Positions 1-7,784 of a stretch of 31,123 bases of DNA are shown one piece after another. The notes beneath the pieces were generated by a model. It was given only the letters and a program-made list of their open reading frames with translations, did no database searches and had not been told where the DNA came from. The position numbers and the translations under genes are program-made. The first letter of the stretch is position 1; every line of letters begins with the position of its first letter. This DNA is from Cellvibrionales bacterium UBA1969 (GTDB lineage: Bacteria; Pseudomonadota; Gammaproteobacteria; Pseudomonadales; UBA7434), in the NCBI GenBank assembly GCA_002339085.1, contig DDDX01000076.1:1-31123 (forward strand), given 5' to 3'.

Positions 1-751
1 GTAAAATCGCAAATAAACGTTTTAAGCGACGCTCGGAAAGCCGGCTCGATATCGCCGCCCCCAGCTTTGCAAACGGCATACTCGTCATGGCGATACCTAA
101 AAAAGCAGGCCAATAAATATAACCGCTGGCGAACTCTGGTAGCGCGTCAATTGCTCCACCATGCCAGCCATAGGTCAAGGCACCAAAAAAAGCGATCGGC
201 AGACCGCATCCGCTCGAGGTCGCAACGGCTGCATGCATAGACTCACGACAAGCTGCTAGGGTCGGCACTGTTAATGTTCCACCACCAATACCAAAAAACG
301 CACTGAAGCCGCCGATAACCGCGCCGAACATGCTCAGCATCGCAGGCGATGGCAAGCCAAAAGCGGCTTTTGGTTGCGCGCCCGTGAATAACTGCACCGC
401 TGCCAACAATAAGAATAAACCCACTAATAGCTGTAAATTTTCACCGCTTAATCCCGCAGCAACGGTTGATCCCAGCACTACGCCGATGATCAGTCCTGGG
501 GTCATCGCTTTGACCACCGGCCAATTCATATTGCCTAATTTATGGTGCGCCAACACTGAGCTTATCGAGGTAATGACGATAGTCGCAAAGGAAGTGCCTA
601 TTGCCAAGTGCACGATACTAACCTCAGGAAAGCCTTGCAAGCCGAAGATAAAAATCAACAGCGGCACGATAATGGCGCCACCGCCAACACCAAACAGGCC
701 TGCCAATAGTCCCGCAATAGCGCCGATAATAGGATATAAAAATAAACTCAC
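1..751 (-). CDS. TauE/SafE family membrane permease, C-terminus beyond the left edge
   Basis: Integral inner-membrane protein of the TauE/SafE (DUF81) family, whose members are thought to export or take up sulfite, sulfoacetate or related small anions; the substrate here is not known. I translated the minus strand from a GTG at 751. About 250 codons are visible, almost all hydrophobic helices. The family's two half-repeats are marked by glycine-rich motifs: GLFGVGGGAIIVPLL near residues 18-32 and FFGIGGGTLTVP near 152-163. The GTG overlaps the ptsP stop by four bases (GTGA), so translation is probably coupled to ptsP. The start is not ATG and the gene runs off the window. As I recall, a TauE-like gene also follows ptsP in Pseudomonas, with lgt and thyA further on, so those genes may lie beyond the edge. 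Confidence 0.88.
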   Translation of the reverse strand, partial: MSLFLYPIIGAIAGLLAGLFGVGGGAIIVPLLIFIFGLQGFPEVSIVHLAIGTSFATIVITSISSVLAHHKLGNMNWPVVKAMTPGLIIGVVLGSTVAAGLSGENLQLLVGLFLLLAAVQLFTGAQPKAAFGLPSPAMLSMFGAVIGGFSAFFGIGGGTLTVPTLAACRESMHAAVATSSGCGLPIAFFGALTYGWHGGAIDALPEFASGYIYWPAFLGIAMTSMPFAKLGAAISSRLSERRLKRLFAIL

Positions 752-3033
752 GAGCTTAAATGCCGTCGCTTGATTCGCTCGCCAAACAAGCGGGTAATCC
801 CCTTCACCTCTAAAAGGTCATCAATCGCTACATGAATATCCGCTATTTCGCAAAGATCCAATACTTTACTCAGTAATTCTTGCGCCTCAGATTGACTAAT
901 GCCACGCAACACTGACTTCACTTTAGGTAAGTTCGTTGCGCTCATCGATAGTGAGTCGTAACCCATCGCCATCAATAAAATAGCGGCACCTGGGTCACCG
1001 GCTAATTCACCACAAATACTGACCGGTTTGCCGGCCTGCAGACCAGCTTTAGCCACTTGAGAAAGCGCCTGCAAAACGGCGGGGTGATAAGCTTCATAAA
1101 GTTCGGCAACGCTGGGGTTATTGCGATCGACAGCTAAAATATATTGGGTCAAATCATTGCTGCCCACCGATAAGAAGTCGACCCGTTCAGCTAATTGGCC
1201 GGCAAGGTATACCGCGGCTGGCACTTCAATCATAACCCCTATCTGCGGAAACGCCACATCAATTCCTTCTTCGATTAATTCAGCATGGGCTCGGCGCATC
1301 AATGAAAGCGCTTCGTCTAACTCTTTTACATAGCTGATCATAGGCAACATGATGCGTAAGTTATCGAGTCCTAAGCTGGCTTTCATCATTGCTCGAACTT
1401 GAGAAAGAAAAATCTCAGGATGGTCAAGCGTGATACGAATACCACGCCAACCCAAAAAAGGATTGTCTTCTTCAATAGGAAAATAAGAAAGTGACTTGTC
1501 ACCACCAATATCTAGTGTCCGCATAGTGACAGGGCTGGGGGCAAAGGCCTCAAGTTGCAAGCGATACAACGTGCGTTGCTCCTCTTCACTGGGAAACCGA
1601 TCCTGCATGATGAATGGCACTTCGGTACGATAAAGACCAACGCCCTCAGCCCCTTGATCAAGTGAGCGAGAAATATCAGACGCCAAACCGGTATTGACCC
1701 ACAAAGAAATACGATGGCCATCTGTGGTTTCGCAGCTTAAATCTTTTAATGCCTCCAAACCGCGTGAGACTAGACGCTCTTCAGCGACGATTTCTTCATA
1801 ACTACCGAGTAACTCGGCGTTGGGATTAAAGTAAACAATCCCAGCATAACCATCAACAATTAACTCACTGTCTTCAACCTGCGTAAACGGAATGTCTACA
1901 GCGCCCATGACGGTAGGAATTCCCATGCCGCGGGCTAAAATAGCCACATGCGAGTTACGCGATCCTCGTAACGACACTAAACCGGCTAATTTTTTACGAG
2001 GCAACTCACCCAGCATTGAGGCAGTCAGCTCATCGCCAATTAAAATGGCGTTATCAGGGTAATTAATTGGCTCTTGGGTGGCCTGCTGTAAATATTCTAA
2101 CAATCGTCGACCGAGATCTTTAACATCAACCGCTCGCTCCTTTAAATAGGGATTATCCATTTGCTCAAACGCTTGCAAATGGGCCAGAATGACCTGCGCT
2201 ACGGCACCTTGAGCCCACTCGCCCTCTTCAATAAGCTGCTCAATTTCACGAGGTAGCGCTGGCGAATCGAGCATTTTAGAATACACCTCAAACAAGGCCA
2301 GCTCTTGGGGAGGCAAGCGATCAGCCAACTGCACGCTCAGCTGCGCAATGTCGTCACGCACCCTCGCAACGCAGGCACGAAAAAAAACCAATTCTTCATA
2401 AATATCTTTGCTTTTACGTCGCGGCACTGCGTAGAGGTCAGCAGGAGGTGACAGCACGACAGCCTGACCAATGGCGATACCAGAGGCTCCGGGCACGCCA
2501 CGAAACTCGGCATTAACCGCTCTTGTATCAGCCCGTAAATCTTCCAAGCCGGTCACTTGTGCATGAGCAATTAGACCCGCCAACTGCGCTGAGACTGTCA
2601 CTAAGAAAGCTTCTTCGCTTTCATCAAATCGTCGCTTCTCAATTTGCTGAACAATGAGCACGCCTAATACAATTCTATGATGTATAATCGGCACGCCAAG
2701 AAAAGAACTAAAGGGATCCTCACCGATGTCGGCTAAGTACTCAAAATTAGGATGAGCTTGAGCATCGCTGGTATTAATTGGTTCTTCGCGAAGTGCTACT
2801 TGACCGACAAGCCCTTGACCCAAGGCCAAGCTCAACTCACCAAGGGCCGACTTGTTTAAACCTTCAGTTGCCCTAAAGACTAAGCGCTGCTGTTGATCAG
2901 CTAAATAGACGGTACACACTTCCGTGCCCATCGCCGCCTTAACATTATTCACAATGATATCTAGCGCCGATTGTAAATCGGGCGCAGCGTTAACCTTTTG
3001 AACAATATTACTCAGAGATTGGAGGATATTCAT
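748..3033 (-). CDS. ptsP: Phosphoenolpyruvate-protein phosphotransferase PtsP (enzyme I-Ntr)
   Basis: Cytosolic first enzyme of the nitrogen phosphotransferase system. It autophosphorylates from PEP and passes the phosphate to NPr and then EIIA-Ntr (neither gene is here), a regulatory cascade tied to nitrogen and potassium status. The 761 residues match the family length. An N-terminal GAF domain covers about residues 15-155; in the family it senses glutamine. The phosphohistidine is His362 in RGSRNSHVAILARG. The C-terminal PEP-binding barrel shows TLDIGGDK (506-513), NPFLGWRGIR (524-533), SVGSNDLTQY (622-631) and the acid/base Cys674 in CGELAGDP. The GAF domain separates it from sugar-PTS enzyme I. 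It starts 5 bp after rppH and overlaps the permease gene by 4 bases, so the three are probably one operon. Confidence 0.97.
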   Translation of the reverse strand: MNILQSLSNIVQKVNAAPDLQSALDIIVNNVKAAMGTEVCTVYLADQQQRLVFRATEGLNKSALGELSLALGQGLVGQVALREEPINTSDAQAHPNFEYLADIGEDPFSSFLGVPIIHHRIVLGVLIVQQIEKRRFDESEEAFLVTVSAQLAGLIAHAQVTGLEDLRADTRAVNAEFRGVPGASGIAIGQAVVLSPPADLYAVPRRKSKDIYEELVFFRACVARVRDDIAQLSVQLADRLPPQELALFEVYSKMLDSPALPREIEQLIEEGEWAQGAVAQVILAHLQAFEQMDNPYLKERAVDVKDLGRRLLEYLQQATQEPINYPDNAILIGDELTASMLGELPRKKLAGLVSLRGSRNSHVAILARGMGIPTVMGAVDIPFTQVEDSELIVDGYAGIVYFNPNAELLGSYEEIVAEERLVSRGLEALKDLSCETTDGHRISLWVNTGLASDISRSLDQGAEGVGLYRTEVPFIMQDRFPSEEEQRTLYRLQLEAFAPSPVTMRTLDIGGDKSLSYFPIEEDNPFLGWRGIRITLDHPEIFLSQVRAMMKASLGLDNLRIMLPMISYVKELDEALSLMRRAHAELIEEGIDVAFPQIGVMIEVPAAVYLAGQLAERVDFLSVGSNDLTQYILAVDRNNPSVAELYEAYHPAVLQALSQVAKAGLQAGKPVSICGELAGDPGAAILLMAMGYDSLSMSATNLPKVKSVLRGISQSEAQELLSKVLDLCEIADIHVAIDDLLEVKGITRLFGERIKRRHLSS

Positions 3034-3038
3034 AATCG

Positions 3039-3548
3039 CTAATTAGTACCTGACGCGCGAATATATCTAGTCACCTTTTGAGCATGAACGCTCGACAGTT
3101 CTTTTAACATGCGTTGATACACTCCGCGCTTAAAATCGATAATCTGATCCAGCGGGTACCAATAGCTCACCCATTCCCAGCGATCAAATTCAGGGTTATG
3201 GCTTCGGTCTAGTTGCACGGCAGAGTCATCCGATAATAAGCGCAGCAAATACCACTTTTGTTTTTGACCAATACAAACCTTACCCTTGGTCGGACGAATC
3301 ATTTTTTTAGGCAGGCGATAGCGCAACCAATCGCGAGTTGTACCCCAGATTTCAACCTGCCCTGCCTTTAAGCCTGTTTCTTCTTCGAGTTCACGATACA
3401 TCGCCTGTTGTTGTGATTCTCCTTCCTGCATACCGCCTTGCGGGAACTGCCATCCGTCTTGGCGCACCCGTTTAGCCCAAAGCACATTGCCTCTGCCATT
3501 GGCAATCACAATGCCAATATTTAGTCGATAACCATCTGCATCCAACAA
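3039..3548 (-). CDS. rppH: RNA pyrophosphohydrolase RppH (Nudix family)
   Basis: Removes pyrophosphate from the 5' end of triphosphorylated mRNA, which primes RNase E decay. The Nudix box is complete: G38...E44...REL(E)EETGL ending at residue 60, counted from the start chosen here. Family signatures WQFPQGG, DWLRYRLP and IGQKQKW follow. No ATG is available in frame near the N-terminus. The open frame begins just after a TAG and offers TTG codons at 3563, 3548 and 3545. I chose TTG 3548 (169 aa) because GGGAG lies 8 bases before it and because E. coli RppH begins at the matching position just before its DGYR motif; TTG 3563 would give 174 aa. A TTG start suggests weak translation. It leads the rppH-ptsP-permease operon. 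A possible -10 box (TATAGT, minus strand, 3579-3584) has no good -35. Confidence 0.95.
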   Translation of the reverse strand: MLDADGYRLNIGIVIANGRGNVLWAKRVRQDGWQFPQGGMQEGESQQQAMYRELEEETGLKAGQVEIWGTTRDWLRYRLPKKMIRPTKGKVCIGQKQKWYLLRLLSDDSAVQLDRSHNPEFDRWEWVSYWYPLDQIIDFKRGVYQRMLKELSSVHAQKVTRYIRASGTN

Positions 3549-3621
3549 TTGCTTTACTCCCAACTATCCCATACAACTACTATAACACATCGCAATAATC
3601 GATCACGGCAGCACGGTTAAA

Positions 3622-3643
3622 ATAAGTCAATTGGCTGACTTAT
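3622..3643. promoter_or_regulatory. Perfect 8-bp-arm palindrome between rppH and the HAD gene
   Basis: Arms ATAAGTCA (3622-3629) and TGACTTAT (3636-3643) are exact reverse complements around a 6-base centre, ATTGGC. It lies in the 230-bp divergent gap between rppH and the HAD gene, about 75 bases upstream of the rppH start and 140 upstream of the HAD start. There is no T-run, so it is not an intrinsic terminator. The symmetry and position suggest an operator for a dimeric regulator; I do not recognise the factor. The rest of the gap holds a weak promoter-like pair for the HAD gene (TTGGTC at 3677-3682, TAAACT at 3700-3705, 17-bp spacing). Confidence 0.4.
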
Positions 3644-3781
3644 CGAACAATTTATCGTCGCAATGATCAACAGCACTTGGTCTAAGCTTTGAATGCCGAT
3701 AAACTAATACTCATCATCAAGCTCAGCAATGAGTTTGCCGGTGCAGCAAAGCGGATTTTTTTGTGGCCCTAAGGAATAACT

Positions 3782-4462
3782 ATGCCGAACTCAGTCTCAT
3801 CACTGGCAATCTTTGACCTCGATAACACCTTACTCGCCGGCGATAGCGATCATGCTTGGGGAGAGTTCCTCTGTGCTAATGGCCATGTCGACGCCCAACA
3901 GCACCAGCGGCTTAATGACCAATTTTATCAGGCTTATTGTGATGGCAATTTAGATATTGATGCTTATCTACAGTTTGCCTTATCGGCTATTGCCGGCAAA
4001 ACCCCTGCAGAACTATCTCAATTACACGCCGACTTCATGCAGCAATTTATTCAACCCATGCGACTAAAGAAGGCAGACATCCTTCTCCAGAATCATCGTG
4101 AAAATGGTGATTTTTTATTAATCATTACCGCTACCAATGATTTCATTGCTGCACCCATTGCCCAAGCCTTGGGCGTGGATGACTTAATTGCATCGCAAGC
4201 AGAAATAATCAACGGGGTTTATACCGGTAAACCCACCGGCATACCGAGTTTTCAAAACGGGAAAGTTGAGCGTCTCAAGCGGTGGTTAAGCGATCGAGAT
4301 TTCTCGCTTGAAACGGCGTATTTCTACAGTGACTCGCATAACGATTTACCGTTATTATCAGCGGTAGGTCACCCTATCGCCGTCGATGCCGATGAAACCT
4401 TACAGCAATACGCCGAGCAAATGGGCTGGCCCAGTATTAGTTTAAGGAATCTAAACGCTTAA
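3782..4462 (+). CDS. HAD-IB family phosphatase (SerB-like)
   Basis: A 226-residue cytosolic haloacid-dehalogenase phosphatase of subfamily IB. All four HAD motifs are present: nucleophile and acid D12-L-D14-N-T (motif I), T116 in LLIITATND (II), K161 in NGKVERL (III) and D184/D188 in YSDSHNDLP (IV). The cap lies between motifs I and II, as in SerB. The substrate cannot be read from sequence. As I recall, the Pseudomonas homologue sits beside rppH and ptsP (PA0335 region) and has been linked to histidinol-phosphatase activity; this is a hypothesis here, with phosphoserine or another phosphomonoester as alternatives. The start is well supported by AAGGA about 8 bases before the ATG. Its last four bases overlap the end of convergent rlmI. 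Confidence 0.88.
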   Translation: MPNSVSSLAIFDLDNTLLAGDSDHAWGEFLCANGHVDAQQHQRLNDQFYQAYCDGNLDIDAYLQFALSAIAGKTPAELSQLHADFMQQFIQPMRLKKADILLQNHRENGDFLLIITATNDFIAAPIAQALGVDDLIASQAEIINGVYTGKPTGIPSFQNGKVERLKRWLSDRDFSLETAYFYSDSHNDLPLLSAVGHPIAVDADETLQQYAEQMGWPSISLRNLNA

Positions 4463-5697
4463 TCAATTCGGGCAAAAACGGCTTTTAAATAATCCATTTC
4501 AGGCATCGCCACATTAACCGGATGATCAGCGCCTAAGCCGCCTTGATGCACGATCATCGCTTGCCTGCCCACACGGGCAGCTGAACTCTGCACAATTTTA
4601 GTCAAGGACTCGCGTGGTAAATGCAGCGAGCAGGAAGCGCTCACTAGCAAACCCGATTCGGCCAGTAACTTAATCGCTAGTTGATTAATATGATGGTAGG
4701 CGTTCTCGCCACTGCGTTGATCTTTACGGCGTTTAATAAATGCCGGTGGATCCAACACGATCACATCAAAAATTAAATGCTTGCGGATTAACGACTTTAA
4801 GACATCGATGGCCGCACCTTTTAAAAATCGCATCTGAGTATCATAACCAGCCGTCGTTGCACTCACCTCGGCTTGAGCGAGAGCAGATGCCGAGCTATCA
4901 ACACAAGTCACGCTTTCCGCACCGCTGGCCATGGCTTGAAGCCCCCAGCCACCGAGGTAACTGTAGACATCAAGCACCCGTTGTCCCTGGCAATACTTAG
5001 CCAGCAAAGCACGAGAATCACGATGGTCGTAAAACCAGCCCGTTTTCTGGCCGCCCATTACCGGCACATTAAAAGCCACGCCATTCTCAATAATTTCAAC
5101 GAAATCAGGCACCTCGCCATAAACTACTTCGGTCTGAGCCGGCAACTGCTCGATCGTATTTTCTTTCTCATTGCGTAACACGATGCCAGCGGGCTTAAGG
5201 ACATCGATCAAACTTCTGACAATAGCCTCAAGCACTACCATCATCCCGGCCGTATTAATCTGCATCACCAACACATCGCCATAGCGATCGATGACTAAGC
5301 CCGGTAAGTTATCACCGTCACCGTATACCAAGCGATAATAGGGTTGTTGATAACACGCTTGCCGCCAAGCATATGCGGCCGTCACTTGCCGGCGAATAAA
5401 AGCGCCGTCCAGCGATTGCTGATCGGTGCGACTGTAGAGCCGACCACACAGCAGCGCCTGCGGGTTAAAGTAACCGCTACCCAGCACTAGCCCATGCGGA
5501 TTGACCAAGGTGGCCTGCTGACCAGCGGCAAAGGTTTTAAATTGACTGCGCTCAATATCAATTTCATTACTGTAAACCCAGCAATGGCCTTGTTTAATTC
5601 GACGATCGGATTTAGTTTTTAACACCACCACTGGCAATACTGCTTCGGGCGCTTGCTTTGCATCCGTCGATTCGGTGGATTTAGGTAATTGGGGCAT
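4459..5697 (-). CDS. rlmI: 23S rRNA (cytosine-C5)-methyltransferase, RlmI type
   Basis: SAM-dependent methyltransferase of the RlmI/YccW family, which makes m5C1962 in 23S rRNA in E. coli. Order of domains in 412 residues: an N-terminal PUA RNA-binding domain (about 23-95, with HCWVYSNEID at 38-47), an EEHEE-like linker, then a Rossmann methyltransferase with GQKTGWFYDHR (216-226), SAM motif I in VLDVYSYLGG (241-250), DPPAF (316-320) and the likely catalytic Cys356 in SASCSLH. The N-terminal 20 residues before the PUA domain are unusual and low in conserved character; the start at ATG 5697 is the best visible. It converges with the HAD gene, sharing 4 bases, with no terminator between them. 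It diverges from coq7 across 167 bp. Position 1962 specificity is inferred from family membership. Confidence 0.9.
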   Translation of the reverse strand: MPQLPKSTESTDAKQAPEAVLPVVVLKTKSDRRIKQGHCWVYSNEIDIERSQFKTFAAGQQATLVNPHGLVLGSGYFNPQALLCGRLYSRTDQQSLDGAFIRRQVTAAYAWRQACYQQPYYRLVYGDGDNLPGLVIDRYGDVLVMQINTAGMMVVLEAIVRSLIDVLKPAGIVLRNEKENTIEQLPAQTEVVYGEVPDFVEIIENGVAFNVPVMGGQKTGWFYDHRDSRALLAKYCQGQRVLDVYSYLGGWGLQAMASGAESVTCVDSSASALAQAEVSATTAGYDTQMRFLKGAAIDVLKSLIRKHLIFDVIVLDPPAFIKRRKDQRSGENAYHHINQLAIKLLAESGLLVSASCSLHLPRESLTKIVQSSAARVGRQAMIVHQGGLGADHPVNVAMPEMDYLKAVFARID

Positions 5698-5835
5698 AGT
5701 CGTTCAATCTTGCCTTGATGTAGCGGTTGAATAAGGGTTTAGATTCAGCAATAGCGCGCACCATACAGCCATTTAACCGTGAACACAAACGCACTTTTAT
5801 GCGAAAAGCCATAGCCCCGAGGAGATAAATTTGCC

Positions 5836-5841
5836 TATAAT
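5836..5841 (+). promoter_or_regulatory. Candidate -10 box for coq7
   Basis: A perfect TATAAT lies 24-29 bases before the coq7 start. No convincing -35 hexamer is seen 16-18 bases upstream, so this is a candidate only. The 167-bp gap between divergent rlmI and coq7 holds nothing else I can support. Confidence 0.35.
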
Positions 5842-5864
5842 AAGCATTATCTATACAGCTCTTA

Positions 5865-6557
5865 ATGGGTCTTCTGATGCCACCGACAACTGACAAACGC
5901 CAACAACGCAAAATGAGCGGCATCGACCAATGGGTGATGGGAATCGACCGTGTGGTGCGAACGATTATTCCAGGCAGTACCCGCAGTCATCGACCCTCGC
6001 CCGCTAAAGATATTCCATCGAGCAGCGCAAAGTCTGTTACCTTAGATGCTAAGACTAAACGCCATATTGGTGGCTTGATGCGGATTAACCACACCGGTGA
6101 AGTCTGTGCCCAGGCGCTGTATCAAGGCCAGGCCCTGACAGCAAAAACCGAGACGATTAAAACAGCCATGCAAGGATCTGCCAAAGAGGAAGAAGATCAT
6201 TTAGCCTGGTGTGAAGAGCGACTCACTCAATTAGGCAGTCGACCCAGTTATCTCAACCCTTTATTTTATGGCTTATCCTTTGGTATGGGCGCCATTGCCG
6301 GCGCTGCAGGTGACAAGTGGAGTTTAGGCTTTGTCGCCGCAACCGAAGATCAAGTTTGTCAGCACTTGCGCGATCATCTTCAACAACTGCCCGAAGATGA
6401 TCTGCAAACGCGGGCAATATTAGAACAAATGCTGGCTGATGAAGAGCATCACGGTGAAAAAGCCCTAGAACATGGTGGTATCGCGTTTAACTCGCCCTCT
6501 AAAACGCTGATGACCGGTCTCTCTAAACTGATGACCAAGACCACCTACCGAATTTAA
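5865..6557 (+). CDS. coq7: 2-polyprenyl-3-methyl-6-methoxy-1,4-benzoquinone monooxygenase (COQ7 family)
   Basis: Di-iron hydroxylase that performs the penultimate step of ubiquinone synthesis, hydroxylating demethoxyubiquinone at the membrane surface. The ferritin-like iron ligands are all visible: E79 (NHTGE), E109 and H112 (EEEDH), E161 (ATEDQV), and E193 with H196 (DEEHH). Strong family runs are MRINHTGEVCAQALYQGQ, FYGLSFGMGA and the C-terminal KTTYRI. The 230 residues include an N-terminal tail of about 16 residues before SGIDQW; ATG 5865, 5877 and 5913 are all in frame with no clear ribosome site, so the start may be 12 to 48 bases later. It stands alone on the plus strand, converging with the VOC gene; there is no sign of other ubiquinone genes. 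E. coli uses the unrelated UbiF for this step. Confidence 0.95.
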   Translation: MGLLMPPTTDKRQQRKMSGIDQWVMGIDRVVRTIIPGSTRSHRPSPAKDIPSSSAKSVTLDAKTKRHIGGLMRINHTGEVCAQALYQGQALTAKTETIKTAMQGSAKEEEDHLAWCEERLTQLGSRPSYLNPLFYGLSFGMGAIAGAAGDKWSLGFVAATEDQVCQHLRDHLQQLPEDDLQTRAILEQMLADEEHHGEKALEHGGIAFNSPSKTLMTGLSKLMTKTTYRI

Positions 6558-6606
6558 CCTCCTAGATACAGCCGGCCTCAAACCCAAGTTCTACTCAGGG
6601 AGGACA

Positions 6607-7032
6607 CTAACCAGTCGATATGGGTGGGTGATAGATCATTTGCACCACCGTGCCCACCGGGTCTTTACAATAAAAGCTTCTTGCCCCGTCACGATGGGTG
6701 CGCGGCTCACTCAACATGCGAATATCATTAGCCAATAAAAAACTGTACCACTGATCAACCTGCTCTGGGGTGTCGAGAATAAAGCCAATATGGTCTAGCT
6801 GTTGAAAAGCCGGATCGAGATTGACGTTATCGGGCTTATTATGCAGCGCCACATTGTCATTCCCTGAACAAAGAAAAATATTGTCCTCATCAGGCTGCCA
6901 CTCAATGGCCATGCCCAACAGCTCAATATAAAAAAAACAGGCCGCTTTAAAGTCAGAAACAAATAATGCCACATGCCGCATGCCCGCTGTCGGCGGCGGT
7001 CGCTGGCCTTTTACTCTCTGCTGGTCAGTCAT
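6607..7032 (-). CDS. VOC (glyoxalase/bleomycin-resistance) superfamily protein
   Basis: A single vicinal-oxygen-chelate domain of 141 residues, built from two beta-alpha-beta-beta-beta modules: the first begins at MRHVALFVSDF (18-28), the second at LDHIGFILDTP (79-89), and it ends with DPVGTVVQMIYHPP. Candidate metal ligands are H20 and H81; the usual glutamate near the end of the second module is Q131 here, so the metal site may be altered. Members include glyoxalase I, dioxygenases and binding proteins, and I cannot assign a substrate. The frame is open upstream to 7104, but I chose ATG 7032 because it overlaps the osmC-like stop as TAATG, a classic coupling, and the conserved domain begins just after it. 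It is therefore co-expressed with the osmC-like gene. Confidence 0.85.
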   Translation of the reverse strand: MTDQQRVKGQRPPPTAGMRHVALFVSDFKAACFFYIELLGMAIEWQPDEDNIFLCSGNDNVALHNKPDNVNLDPAFQQLDHIGFILDTPEQVDQWYSFLLANDIRMLSEPRTHRDGARSFYCKDPVGTVVQMIYHPPISTG

Positions 7033-7451
7033 TAGGCCGCCTCTATTCGGTAACTGTGGCTGACTTCGACACCGGCTTTTTCCATCATGATCGAGGCCGA
7101 ACAATATTTTTCTGCCGAGAGACTCACTGCCCGCTTCACTTGTGCTTCCTTTAAATCGTGACCGGTGACTACAAAATTGAGATGGATACGGGTAAACACC
7201 GCTGGCACGGCATCAGCGCGGTCGGCCTCGAGCTCGGCCACACAGTTCGTGACTTGCTGGCGACCCTTTTTCAGCATCGACAGCACATCGAAGGAGGCAC
7301 AACCGCCTAAACCCATCAACAACATTTCCATTGGCCTGGGACCACGATTTTCACCCCCTTGATCAAGCGGACCGTCCATCTGAACACTATGACCTGTCTC
7401 AGATTCTGCTTTAAAGCTGACCTCACCGGTCCAATGTACTCTGGCTTTCAT
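7032..7451 (-). CDS. OsmC/Ohr family protein
   Basis: A 139-residue OsmC-family protein, close to the YhfA subgroup. Family members reduce organic hydroperoxides with a peroxidatic and a resolving cysteine; here Cys51 (LGGCASFDV) and Cys117 (EKYCSAS) are both present. The motif GPRPMEMLLMGLGGC is typical. I chose ATG 7451 over ATG 7463 because GAGGA lies 6-7 bases before the former and would overlap the latter. The stop overlaps the next gene's ATG. It is divergent from vfr; in E. coli, yhfA also neighbours crp, so the pairing of an OsmC-like protein with a CRP-family gene looks ancient. YhfA-type proteins may not be efficient peroxidases, so the true activity is open. Confidence 0.9.
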   Translation of the reverse strand: MKARVHWTGEVSFKAESETGHSVQMDGPLDQGGENRGPRPMEMLLMGLGGCASFDVLSMLKKGRQQVTNCVAELEADRADAVPAVFTRIHLNFVVTGHDLKEAQVKRAVSLSAEKYCSASIMMEKAGVEVSHSYRIEAA

Positions 7452-7784
7452 AGTTTTCCTCATTAGCTAGGCAACTGTATTGATCGACAAATACCGTCAC
7501 CGGCTACACCTTTTATGACTCAATATGCGGCTCGGTGACAAGCCGATAAATACCTCTCATCGAAGACGATTAAGGATAATAAGGGCCTTTATCCCAAACC
7601 GCGCCTTATTGTAACTTCAATGACTTAGCGATACAGCTGCTAATCAAGGTTATATGAAGAGTAAAAAATAGTCTATTGGTTCACAAAATAAACAGTTTTC
7701 GCTGGCTTACTGGTTGTTTTGAGTAATAATCAACCCAACAACACAATAAACTTTGTTCTCAACTACACAGGTGATTAAACTATT
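7452..7784. other. Divergent intergenic region osmC-like / vfr
   Basis: These 333 bases carry no coding frame that I trust. They must hold the promoters of both divergent genes. The best vfr candidate is TTGAGT (7719-7724), a 17-bp spacer and CACAAT (7742-7747), which would put the start point about 30 bases before ATG 7785; both boxes are imperfect. A single CRP-type half site, TTCACA (7679-7684), is present without a good partner half. A weak inverted repeat, GGTTG...CAACC, sits at about 7712-7735. No terminator or RNA gene is visible. Confidence 0.5.

Noticed and set aside
330..773. 147-codon open frame on the plus strand
   Set aside because: It lies opposite the clearly recognisable TauE/SafE gene and its product (Pro/Asn/Thr-rich) has no family features.
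6558..6606. Terminator between coq7 and the VOC gene
   Set aside because: CCTCC and GGAGG can pair over about 40 bases, but the loop is long and no T-run follows on either strand.
6607..7104. Longer VOC protein starting at 7104
   Set aside because: The extra 24 residues are encoded inside the osmC-like gene and do not look like VOC sequence; ATG 7032 gives the TAATG coupling.
7679..7684. Possible CRP/Vfr autoregulation site
   Set aside because: Only one half (TTCACA) is good; the partner half six bases away does not match TGTGA.
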